From positions 48,919 through 112,918 of the forward strand of contig NW_026250681.1 of NCBI RefSeq assembly GCF_024244095.1: DNA of 64,000 nucleotides, written 5' to 3'. Source of the stretch: Nematocida homosporus (lineage: Eukaryota; Microsporidia). This document shows positions 1 through 8,900 of this stretch, in pieces. Position 1 is the stretch's first letter. The number at the start of each line of letters is the position of its first letter. The notes beneath the pieces were generated by a model. The model was not told the origin of the DNA, did no database searches, and saw only the letters and a list, made by a program, of their open reading frames with translations. A program made the translations under genes and the position numbers.

Positions 1-1
1 C

Positions 2-97
2 TCAATTCTTGATGTACTAACTCAGCGCCAAAACCGGCCAACTACTCGAGAGAGTCTAGATCTGGCCAAATCCCTTTTCCCGCCTAATGCCAACTAG
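2..97 (+). CDS. C-terminal tail of an unidentified gene (5' truncated by window edge)
   Basis: A reading frame is open from the left edge to a TAG at 95-97 and encodes about 31 residues with a mixed, protein-like composition, ending in LFPPNAN. The sequence before it is outside the window, so no family can be assigned. Support is only that codons before the stop look non-repetitive, whereas the DNA after the stop turns at once into T/G-rich low-complexity sequence, as it does after other genes here. A CC(A/T)6GG sequence (100-109) follows directly. It could also be chance. Confidence 0.3.
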   Translation, partial: SILDVLTQRQNRPTTRESLDLAKSLFPPNAN

Positions 98-437
98 TTC
101 CTAATAAGGCAGATTAAATTGAGATTACGTTTAGTATTGTGTTGTGTTTAGTTTAGTTCAGTATTGTGCTGAGTTTAGTTTAGTTTAGTTTAGTTCAGTT
201 TAGTTTGGCTTAGCTTAGCTTAGGTGACTCAACTCGATGCTGATTTAATGCTAATTTAGTATTAAGCTATGTTGGTAGTAGGTGGTAGTGGGGTGAACTG
301 AGGTGGTGGGAATAAAAAGGTCGCAAATACTAACCTAATAAGCTGGTGGTGCTCTGGTATTGGGTTGTTACTGACTGGATAGTGAAGAAATAGATAAGAG
401 GAACAATAAAGAGAGACTAATCGGGTAAATTTTCTTA
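98..437. repeat. T/G-rich intergenic region with TTTAG-type pentamers
   Basis: No convincing gene. Positions 125-230 are a degenerate array of TTTAG/TTCAG/TTTGG pentamers, followed by TTGGTAGTAGG-like sequence. CCTAATAAGG at 100-109 fits the CC(A/T)6GG pattern but lacks the full flanks of the better MADS-like sites. AAATTT at 427-432 is the proximal signal of the RFC3-like gene. Confidence 0.6.
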
Positions 438-1385
438 ATGAGTCACCGATTAGACGTAACATTATCTGAGCGATATCGGCCTAAAACTATTGATGATCTG
501 GCTGGAAATGCCTTTATTAAGAGTGCGCTGACTTCGTTTGTTCAGAACAGAGACATTCCGCACTTTCTGTTCTTTGGGCCTCCTGGAACTGGTAAGACAA
601 CGGCGGCTAAAGCTATTGCCCGTTCGGTACTCCCGGGTCTGGAACGTAGTTTGATGGAGCTGAATGCCTCGGATGAAAGAGGAATAGATGTAGTTCGTGA
701 GAAAATTAAGGCCTTTGCCGCTTGTTATAGTATGCAAGGCGGTCCTTATAAGATAGTTATTCTGGATGAAGCCGATTCAATGACTAAAGATGCTCAAAAT
801 GCGCTTAGAAGGATTATTGAGCAGTACTCTAAGAACGTGCGGTTTATTATCATTTGCAACTACTCAACGAAGATCATTCCAGCTATTAAATCCCGTTGTG
901 CTCCCTTTCGGTTTGCTCCCATCACTAAGCCAGAGATTATAGCGTACGTGCGGTCGGTTGCCTACAAAGAAAGAATTGAGATCACTGATGAGGCTTTAGA
1001 TGCCCTGGCTGTTTATGCTAATGGAGATTTAAGAAGAGCTATGAACATCTTGGAAGGTCTGTCTATTCAAGGGTCAATTACGTTGGATAGTATGCGGATG
1101 TATTACGCTGGTACGGGACATGGCCAGATTGAAAAGTTCTACCACAGTCTATGGGTGGATGGGTTTACTTCATTAAAGACTACTTTGGTGGCGATCAAGC
1201 GAGAACTAGGTCTGGGTATCAAGGAAATCATTGCGCAGATCTCTGAGTATCTTAAAGATTCGGATAACAAAGAAGCAGCGGATATTATGAACGAGCTTTC
1301 GGAAATTGAGCACCGGGTTAGTACAGGATGCTCGGAAGAAGTGCAAGAGAATGCGATGCTGGCTTCGTTTGTATTAAGACAATAA
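438..1385 (+). CDS. RFC3: Replication factor C small subunit, RFC3-like
   Basis: AAA+ ATPase subunit of the clamp loader that opens PCNA and loads it at primer-template junctions in the nucleus. Visible in order: RFC-box ERYRPKTIDDL (11-21), Walker A GPPGTGKT (47-54), NASDERGIDVVR (76-87), Walker B VILDEAD (107-113), sensor-1 region CNYSTK (140-145) and the SRC motif (152-154) that supplies the arginine finger to the neighbouring subunit. Length 315 aa, near the family's usual 320-355. The GIDVVR and AQNALRRIIE segments resemble yeast Rfc3/human RFC5 more than Rfc2 or Rfc4, but the exact paralog is inferred. AAATTT lies 11 nt upstream of the ATG. PIG-U follows after 22 bp on the same strand. 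Confidence 0.9.
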   Translation: MSHRLDVTLSERYRPKTIDDLAGNAFIKSALTSFVQNRDIPHFLFFGPPGTGKTTAAKAIARSVLPGLERSLMELNASDERGIDVVREKIKAFAACYSMQGGPYKIVILDEADSMTKDAQNALRRIIEQYSKNVRFIIICNYSTKIIPAIKSRCAPFRFAPITKPEIIAYVRSVAYKERIEITDEALDALAVYANGDLRRAMNILEGLSIQGSITLDSMRMYYAGTGHGQIEKFYHSLWVDGFTSLKTTLVAIKRELGLGIKEIIAQISEYLKDSDNKEAADIMNELSEIEHRVSTGCSEEVQENAMLASFVLRQ

Positions 1386-1407
1386 TGGACTTGGCCAATA
1401 ATTTTGT

Positions 1408-2286
1408 ATGGGTGTGTTATCGAGACAGAACCTGTTGCTTTCTTGGCAAGTAATTGGACTGATTAGTATTGGGGTGGTGCTTAGAATGGCACGGGTTGAT
1501 CAATGGCTGGATCGAGTGAGCTATTATGACGTGGTTGAGGGATATGGATATCAGCGCGGCAATCCTTATGCGGAGGAGCCTTATATGCTAACTAGATTGG
1601 TTTGCTGGATAGTGCCTGAGTGGGGCTTTGACTGGTTTATGCTGGCGTGTGATGGACTGACGGCATGGTTATTGAATGATTACTGGTACTTTGTTCTGGG
1701 ATCGGCTTTGCCGGTTGATGCGGTTGGTGTGCTGGGTCTAGGAGTTGCGTTGGCTTACTGCTGGGGAGGACGAAGAGGCCGAGCGCTTTTGGGAGGAATG
1801 CTGGTGGAGAATACGGCTAATAAGTGCCAGCCGGGGATTAATCCGTTCTGGTACGTGAATATACAGATGCTGGACCAGTACCAAGCTATGCACCACCAGA
1901 TCTTCTATGCCACTCACTATTTATTCTGGGGACTATCATGGGCAGCACAGGAATGGACAACTCAGCTGTTTATGGGGTTGGTTTTTAAAGAGGGCGGGTA
2001 CAAGATGTACTTGCTCTTATGGCGATTGCTGGCACGGGAGATGGTGATGTTGCCGGAGTATAAGTGGGTCTTTGGGTGCTTGGAAGGGATAGGTGCGTTG
2101 TGCTATCTTTTGGAGAGTCTTATTTGGTGGTTGCTTGTGCGCTGTGGTGTGGGCAATATGAATTTCTTATGTTGGGTGACACTAATCTTTATCCTATGCT
2201 CGGCGGCAGCTACACTTTTAGTTGAAGTAGGCAAGCGAGATGGCAAAATGGCTGCGGCCAAAGCAGTGAAGGCTAAGTCTGTTTAA
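1408..2286 (+). CDS. GAB1: GPI transamidase subunit PIG-U/Gab1-like membrane protein
   Basis: Probable subunit of the ER GPI transamidase, which attaches GPI anchors to proteins. The 292 aa protein is very hydrophobic, with roughly six or more membrane segments. Two segments recall PIG-U: an N-terminal lumenal stretch around NPYAEEPYMLTRL (about 51-63), matching the region where PIG-U has SPYxxxxxHxTPL, and NPFWYVNIQMLDQY near residue 150, matching its FWYxxxEMFDHF motif. It is much shorter than human PIG-U (435 aa). The coding strand is unusually G-rich. The start is the first ATG, 22 bp after RFC3. A second candidate of the same pathway, the GPI-signal-bearing protein at 48838-49623, lies in this window. 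Another mannosyltransferase-like membrane protein is the alternative. Confidence 0.6.
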   Translation: MGVLSRQNLLLSWQVIGLISIGVVLRMARVDQWLDRVSYYDVVEGYGYQRGNPYAEEPYMLTRLVCWIVPEWGFDWFMLACDGLTAWLLNDYWYFVLGSALPVDAVGVLGLGVALAYCWGGRRGRALLGGMLVENTANKCQPGINPFWYVNIQMLDQYQAMHHQIFYATHYLFWGLSWAAQEWTTQLFMGLVFKEGGYKMYLLLWRLLAREMVMLPEYKWVFGCLEGIGALCYLLESLIWWLLVRCGVGNMNFLCWVTLIFILCSAAATLLVEVGKRDGKMAAAKAVKAKSV

Positions 2287-2516
2287 GCGTAGGCAGTTAG
2301 TATTGAGTTAGTATTGAGTTAGTATTGAGTTGGTATTGAGTTGAGGTTGGCATTATGATTGAAGTATGATGGTAATAATAAAGACACTTAAGTTCGTATT
2401 TAAGTTAGTGTTACTAGATTGATTGGCATAGACATTGGCTTATTTATTGGCTTGGTGTGATTATGATATGTTTAATGACTGAATATCAATATGATTGTGT
2501 TTGAAAATAAAGATGC
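2287..2516. repeat. Short T/G-rich intergenic repeat
   Basis: Convergent spacer holding four copies of a TTAGTATTGAG-like undecamer at about 2296-2345, then AT-rich sequence. No gene seen. Confidence 0.6.
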
Positions 2517-3308
2517 TTATCCGGAATGTCCTAAAATGGTCCAGAAAGCAGCTGATATAAGGTTTTGGGATATTTTTGACTTATCGCTGGTCTTCAAAAT
2601 AGTTACGCTTTTGGGTAAGTCTGGGACCGGCTGTTCGGAATCTTCTTTATGCAAGTAGAAGACTGGTTTGCTACGAAGAGCTTCAGTGATGTCTTTAGGC
2701 CAGTTCCGGAATTGGCCTGAGCTGCCATCAATGAACAGAGCAGCCACCTGGTTAATATCAGCCAGGTCGCGAGGAGAAGAGACTAGCCGATAACGCTGCC
2801 CAGTGTGCTCAATCTCATGGCCTGGTTTCAATTGCACATTTGGCGCATCAGCTAAAATGGCCTTAATTGTCTCCAGAGTAGTCTCTGGAACACTGGGAAC
2901 CACAATGTAAGCCAAGCCGGTTTGTCCAAAAGTCTTCAACCCATTGTACTTCGCAACTAAACCCTGAACATCAAATGATTCAACCCGCGTTGGCAGAGCC
3001 ACCCGAGTGCGCTCATTAGTGGGCGGGATTAATAGATCGGCAATAATCCTTTCGCGATCCATAAAGGAAACCGCGTCTATGTCCAAATTCCGACAGGCCT
3101 TCAAGTACTCGCCATGGTCCTGGTCTTTCGTGCAGTAGAGCTGAACAATAGCAGCCAAACTATACGGCAACCCTCGCTGGCTAGTGTAAGAGCTTTTGGT
3201 GCTCAAGTCGTACTGAAGATCTCCAATTACTACTTGATTGCCCGCAATAGCTATTCGAGTGCCATGGGCTATTCCTCTCTTTAATGCTAAGACTGCAGTA
3301 CTCTTCAT
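2517..3308 (-). CDS. CDC73: CDC73/parafibromin, Paf1 complex subunit
   Basis: Nuclear Paf1-complex component that travels with RNA polymerase II and supports elongation and co-transcriptional histone modification. The N-terminal domain matches the Cdc73 pattern: VLALKRGI, then VVIGDLQYDLSTKSSY (about 26-41), then YSLAAIVQLY and the helical DIDAVSFMDRERIIADL, equivalent to VPVVRRPDRKDLLxYL. The C-terminal half fits the Ras-like domain: GLAYIVVPSVPETTL (about 131-145) for the P-I-I-I-V-P strand, and near the end KPVFYLHKEDSE and AAFWTIL. At 263 aa it is far shorter than yeast (393) or human (531); the middle linker is lost. Reading upstream from the ATG, CCCCC (plus strand 3311-3315) sits a few nt away, resembling the microsporidian CCC signal. 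The mu-adaptin gene ends 40 bp upstream. Confidence 0.85.
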   Translation of the reverse strand: MKSTAVLALKRGIAHGTRIAIAGNQVVIGDLQYDLSTKSSYTSQRGLPYSLAAIVQLYCTKDQDHGEYLKACRNLDIDAVSFMDRERIIADLLIPPTNERTRVALPTRVESFDVQGLVAKYNGLKTFGQTGLAYIVVPSVPETTLETIKAILADAPNVQLKPGHEIEHTGQRYRLVSSPRDLADINQVAALFIDGSSGQFRNWPKDITEALRSKPVFYLHKEDSEQPVPDLPKSVTILKTSDKSKISQNLISAAFWTILGHSG

Positions 3309-3348
3309 TAGGGGGACAAATATTCTTCTAAATAAGCAGTTGGGTCAT

Positions 3349-4359
3349 TTATTCAGTTGCTCGAAGGTATCCCGTAACTACGGTAGTGTGCTTAATCCAA
3401 TTCTCATCTGCCTCTGAGGAGAGTCCATTAACTAGCACACTAGAAATGGCCTTACGGCTGAAACAGTATTTGTACTTAAGCGTGGCTGCGGCCCGATGGG
3501 GTTCAGAGCAATGGACTGTAATTGAAGCATTCCGACCGGAAGTGAGCTTCCAAACCAAACTGCGCATTGTGGGCACGTATTCATAGCTGCCTTGTTTGCA
3601 CTCCACACTAAGATGACCTGGCGTGAAGTCAAAAGAAAGGGTGGCCCGGAAAGATTCAGGAATGGCATCAGTGTCCAGACAAAGCATTACTTCGATGGTT
3701 TTGGCATCAATAAGGACTATTTTAACGATGGGAAGAGCATCTTCCTTGCAGTTAAAGGTATAATTCATTAAGACGGTCTCTTTAGAAGGCGCGGTCACAA
3801 AAGTCGTAATGCCTTCGCGCTTAGTTGAGACAAGGGGGTTAAATTGAATATTGCGCAGACCACAAAGCGAGCGAGAGTCTATTTTAAGAGCCATAGCCCC
3901 AACATTATCGGTTGGTCGGGTGACTATTTGGCCGTAGGCCATTGTAGAGGGCTGGCCATGCAGAACGCGCTGGGCAATTGTATCTATCACATCAACATAA
4001 ACCCGCTTTTTAGCCATCACACTTAGTTGCAGTGCATCATTAGTACGGTGTTTACGAGGAATGGAAAAGGCTGGATTACGAGTGGTCAGATAATTGTCGA
4101 TGTAGGCATAAAGAGTAGCATGTTTGCGATGAATAAATCCTTCATTATCAATTGCTAAGTTGCGAATAAGAGCCTTTAGGACTTCTCTGGCAATATACTG
4201 ATCTTCGGATAAAAGGAAGAATCCCTTATAGAGCAGGCCATTGCGTTTCTCGGCTAAAGAGAAGGTCGGTGTTCCAGCTGAAATAGGACCAACAACTGGG
4301 TTGTTGTAACGAAGAACCAGCGCGCCATCGGTGTTCTCTATCTCTACACGAGCAAGCAT
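3349..4359 (-). CDS. Clathrin-adaptor medium (mu) subunit
   Basis: Mu subunit of an AP complex, which selects cargo at Golgi or endosomal membranes. An N-terminal longin-like region (about 1-105) precedes a mu homology domain: VYVDVIDTIAQRVLHG (start of MHD), GAMALKIDSRSLCGLRNIQFNP, TFVTAPSKETVLMNYTFN (equivalent to the P-D-G-x-F-x-L-M-x-Y-R block), YEYVPTMRSLVWKL (the conserved IxWxI strand), and a C-terminal strand near VLVNGLSSEADENW. At 336 aa it is about 90 residues shorter than typical mu chains, mainly in the N-terminal half. AP-1, AP-2 and AP-3 cannot be told apart by eye. It sits 40 and 39 bp from CDC73 and RFC5 in a same-strand trio. Confidence 0.75.
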   Translation of the reverse strand: MLARVEIENTDGALVLRYNNPVVGPISAGTPTFSLAEKRNGLLYKGFFLLSEDQYIAREVLKALIRNLAIDNEGFIHRKHATLYAYIDNYLTTRNPAFSIPRKHRTNDALQLSVMAKKRVYVDVIDTIAQRVLHGQPSTMAYGQIVTRPTDNVGAMALKIDSRSLCGLRNIQFNPLVSTKREGITTFVTAPSKETVLMNYTFNCKEDALPIVKIVLIDAKTIEVMLCLDTDAIPESFRATLSFDFTPGHLSVECKQGSYEYVPTMRSLVWKLTSGRNASITVHCSEPHRAAATLKYKYCFSRKAISSVLVNGLSSEADENWIKHTTVVTGYLRATE

Positions 4360-4398
4360 TGTATTTAGAATGTTACGTCGTATTTGTGCCTGATTTGC

Positions 4399-5436
4399 TT
4401 ATTTATTGTTGATACTTGAGTTGTTGCCATAGATGGCCATTGCCCGGGCAACAAAGGCCTCTAAATGAAATAGATCCTTAGTCCCTGCCCGCAAACGCGA
4501 ATCGAACAAACTAGCGTACTTAAGAAGATTAGCTGCCGTTTCAACCGATGCTTCCTTCTGTAGCAGAGACAAAACCAGCATAGATAAGATTGCTTGGCCA
4601 GGTATGTTTTTGTCCAGTAGGCCATAAATACTCTCCCGAGCTTTAACTACACTTTTGATAGAGGGAGCCAGAATAATCGTATCTGCCAGAGCATTAATGG
4701 ATTCTTCCCAGGGAAAGGGCCCTACTTTCTTAGTATGAAGAGCTAACTCAAGTTTAGCCATAACTTTATGAAGATTGCCACGAGATTCTTTAACTATACT
4801 TTTGATTTGATCTTCAGGTAAAGTACTCTGCTCCGCCGTTAGAATCCGGCCAATTAACTGATTAATCTCCATATCACTAATAGTAGGCACCCGACAAATA
4901 AGAAATCTACTTTTAAAAGCATCAATAAAGGTATTAGTAGTTGTAGTTAGAATAATAAGCCGAAAGTTCTCAGCACCTTGCTCCATAATCCGCCGCAAGG
5001 CCATTTGTGCCCCAGAGGAGAGTTCTTCACCATCTGGAATAATCAAAAGTTTAGCCGCTCTACGCTTATCTCCCAACAAAAGTCCTTTAATTGATTTGGT
5101 CTCTGAGATATCTTTTGCTATCTTTTGAAGCACTTTCTTGTCATAATAACCATGAGGACCCACTCGGACTTCAATTGCTTCATCACTTTCTAACAAAGAA
5201 ACTTCCAAAGTCTTGGAAGCACTTACTTCAATATCAGTTGTATAGGACATATAATGCACTTCCTTATCAAAGAAGTGTTTGATTAAAGCATGTAATAATG
5301 TACGTTTCCCAGAGCCATTCGGACCAGCCAAGATTAAACTGGGAAAGTTACTAGGAGCAAAGGTCTTTAAAACAGCTACACAATCAAGATGCTTTAGTTC
5401 ATCTAAAGTCTTCGGTCGATACTTCTCTTGGAGCAT
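4399..5436 (-). CDS. RFC5: Replication factor C subunit 5 (yeast Rfc5/human RFC3 type)
   Basis: Second clamp-loader subunit in the window, 345 aa against 354 in yeast. The N-terminus EKYRPKTLDELKHLD matches the Rfc5-specific WVDKYRPKxLxxLxH start. Walker A is GPNGSGKR (38-45), with the N characteristic of this subunit. The Walker B region reads LLIIPDGEELSSGAQMALRRIMEQ in pieces, so the acidic pair is altered, as is usual for this non-hydrolysing subunit. The usual SRC motif reads SRF (FKSRFLI). The C-terminal collar domain follows. Start is the ATG whose complement is at 5434-5436. Both RFC genes lie within 5 kb of each other, on opposite strands. Confidence 0.88.
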   Translation of the reverse strand: MLQEKYRPKTLDELKHLDCVAVLKTFAPSNFPSLILAGPNGSGKRTLLHALIKHFFDKEVHYMSYTTDIEVSASKTLEVSLLESDEAIEVRVGPHGYYDKKVLQKIAKDISETKSIKGLLLGDKRRAAKLLIIPDGEELSSGAQMALRRIMEQGAENFRLIILTTTTNTFIDAFKSRFLICRVPTISDMEINQLIGRILTAEQSTLPEDQIKSIVKESRGNLHKVMAKLELALHTKKVGPFPWEESINALADTIILAPSIKSVVKARESIYGLLDKNIPGQAILSMLVLSLLQKEASVETAANLLKYASLFDSRLRAGTKDLFHLEAFVARAMAIYGNNSSINNK

Positions 5437-5956
5437 GAAATAAAAAGTGGCTTAGCTTGTGTATTTGTTCAGATTGAGTTGAGTTAAGTTAGTATTGGAT
5501 TGAGTTAAGTTGAGTTGGATTGTGTTAGTATTGGATTGGGTTGAATTGAGTTGTGTTAAGTTGTGTTAGTATTGTGCTAAGTTGTGTTAAGTTGGATTGG
5601 GTTGAGTTGTATTGTGCTAAGTTAAGTTGTATTAAGTTGAATTAGTATTGTGTTAGTATTGGATTGGATTGGGATTATGTGGTATTTATTTGGAGTTATG
5701 AGATGGTTAGTATTGGGTTATGTGCTATCTGTACCATTCCCTCACATATCTTAATGAGAATATCGAGATATCTCTATTTTACCTTTACTGAGGGACAGCA
5801 TGTAATTATGTTATATGTTGATGTGGCTAAGGTTGAACATACTTTTATTGATAAGAGTCAAGTTAGTTTTTGATCTTCAAATCCTAACACACAACAACTA
5901 GACTATACACTATACAAATACATATACTAAACCAGCTCTTTATTAGTACAATGCTG
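5437..5956. repeat. T/G-rich degenerate intergenic array
   Basis: From 5470 to 5700 the plus strand is a degenerate run of GTTGAGTT, GTTAGTATTG and GTGTTAAGTTG words. The rest (5700-5956) is AT-rich without a repeat. A frame at 5664-5873 lacks an ATG at its start and resembles repeat read-through, so it was not called. Confidence 0.6.
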
Positions 5957-8900
5957 TTATCTGGCCGGTTCAGAGGCAAAGATGTTTGAGGCATGAATAA
6001 TTAGTTTACCTAGTGTGTTCTTGTCCTTTCTAACGATTTCATTAAGTGATTCAACACAGGCTTGATTGTTTAACAGCGCATCCAGAGTTTTCTTGATGTA
6101 CGTCGGGCGTGGGGCTAAAGCACAACTCTTCTCCAGGAGCCGCGCAAGAATGTTCTCTTTGAAAGAGATCGGAGTTTGAGCCGATGAGAACATACTGATA
6201 ATAACTTCTTGATGGGGAAGAGACTCTTCTTTTTGATTAGTTAAGGCATCAACTAGAACGTGGGATAGAAGTTCTTCATTCTGGGCAGTCAGTAAGGGAA
6301 GTTCAGCTTGAGTCTTTGGCTCATGAATCTGGCAAAGCAACTTATAGTACTCCGTATTACAAATCCGGTCCCGGTTCTGATGCAGTACTTCTAAAACCCC
6401 CGGATGATGATCTAACGACCATGCACTCCGCAGTAAAACTGTAGCCGGACCAATAGGCACTACCGTTAAAAATAGATAAGAATAATGCAGATAAAATCCC
6501 GGGCAGAACCGTTTAAGTTGTAAAACAAAGACCGTACATGCATACACAGCCGTATCTAACTCCGGAGAATAAGGCATCTGTCGCAATGCCTCATAAACCC
6601 AAACCAAAATACTAAGACCACGGGCCATATTCCGCAAGAACATATTCCGCATGATATACTCTGAGAAAAGCAGCTCAATGTACCCCCCAAAGAAAAGACC
6701 CAATACAGTCGGTCGGACTTTCTTCAAGAAAAGGAAGACTGTCTCCTCATGCTCACTAGATAGTCCTTCTAAAACAACCTGCAATAACCGTGTAAATAGT
6801 TTTTGAATTTGATAGTACTCTATCTCCAATCCATTAATAAAGATTTCCGTTAAGATCTCTAAAGACTTCACCAGTAAAGAGTTCTTCTTGCTCAGTAAAT
6901 GAACTAAAACCCCTAAAGCTTCTATCTTCATGTACTTAATGGGCGAACACTCCTTACGTAGCCGCAAATAGTACTCCACACTAGCCGAGAAGGAAGCTTT
7001 CAAGAAGTTCTTAAAGACTTCTGGTGATTTAGCTCGTTCTTCTATCTGACTTAATGCGGCCGCCATTTGGGCTTCTTTCTCCTTCCCGGCCACACGACAG
7101 AAGAGTAAATCAACCCAAGACTCAAAAAGATCTCTATCTTTCTCTTCCTTACGCGTTAAGAAGATCCGTCGGGCAATATCTTTAAGTAAACTTTTGATTC
7201 GCTCATCAGTTCCACTCTTAGAACATTTAGATAAGGCTTCAATCGTACAAACAAAATCAAAAGGCGTACAAATAGGAATATCAGTTAGAATACACCGTCT
7301 AAGTAGTTCAGCTGCAAACTTAATCCGTTGGGGATTCTTCAGTAAAGTACTGCCTAAGTGCATATCGTACTCTACTTCGTTCATAATACCCCGGTCTAAC
7401 ATCTGGGCAATAACTTCAGCATTAAACTTACGCTCGTCTTCTGCATAGATCAGCCAGGATGAAACTTCCTGCTGTGAGTTGTAAGAAGTCTTACAAATGC
7501 GATAAACGGCTTTGATGCACTCATTACGCGACCAAGTATTAGTTAACATAAAGATACTACCGATAATGTTCTGACAAAAGAACAAACAAACCATATCATG
7601 GGCCCCTGAATGGACAAAACTAAGAATAACATGAATACTTTCTAATAACTCAATGGCTAAGGCCGGGCGGACATTTTCATCTCCGGCTTTTTCTATCTCA
7701 TGAAGAATACGTTGGGTATCTTCCCATTTCTTCTGGGCAGAAGATCCGGTAAATGGTCCAACGGAATCACCTGATTCACGACTCTTATAGTTAATGGAAC
7801 AGAGATAAGCACAGATTTCATGGTACTCGCCAACGGTCACTGGTTGAATTTCATCGGCAATAATGTAGCTGGGTTTAGTGTACTCCTTCTTCTCGTAGAG
7901 TGAGATACGGTAGTGATCAATTGGACTGGCTGGAGTAGGAGGAGTAGGAGGAGTAGATGGAGTAGGTAAGGAAGTAAGTTCTTCCAGGAGTTCTTCAACC
8001 ATAGCTGGTAAGCCCTGCGTAATTCTAGTACGAGTTATATGCTCAACAACACCCAAACAGATAGATAAGTTCTTCTTAACTAGAGAAGATACCTTATCAG
8101 AAGAGATAGAGTCATTCATACCGGCTAGTTTCATAAAGTGCATAATGTTGTTAACTACACCTGAGAAGATAGGATCTGCAGCTGAAGCACAAGCTAACTG
8201 GACAGCTAAGGAAGTAGACATATTTTTAAACATAGATACGGCCTTATCTTGCTGATTGGGAAAATCACGTTTAACAATTTCCATGGCCGCCCGAGTACTG
8301 ATATGAAAAACCTTATCAACAATCGAATAAGTAATATCTCTAATCGCAAAATCAATAGCCATAATCGAAATATGCGCTAAAATATTACGAATACCATCCA
8401 GTTCAATATACTTAGCCAGTCCAGTTACTTTTCGCTTACTTCCCAGCCTTCTTTCTTGAATAGCCGTATCCGGTAAGATATCTTCAATATGCACATCTAT
8501 TTTTGAAAAACATATCTCTATCTCTAAAGAGATAAGATCACTACCTTCCGTTAAAAAGTGTATCTCAGAAAGAATCCGTAGAATACTACGTACATAAGGA
8601 CTAGTACTCCCAAAAATCTTACTAGCAGTACATTCCTCAATAAACTTACAAACAAAAACAACCGCTGAATAGATACACTCCTTCCCAATACTTTCTATCA
8701 AATACTCAGTTACACTAAATTCCGACCGTCTTATCGGTGCCTTATCAGCAAAAGTAAACATTCCTAAATAGGTCCCAATTGTTCTTAAAGAAGATAAGCG
8801 ATCGGTTCTCTCTATCTCCTTATGCCGCTCTAAAAACTCCCTTAAGATCCTAAATAAGACCGATCGTACTACTAAGAATAAAGTCTTGGAATACCCCAAG

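Noticed and set aside
5664..5873. 69-residue frame on the plus strand upstream of NOT1's end
   Set aside because: No ATG at its 5' end, repeat-like beginning, and no conserved features.
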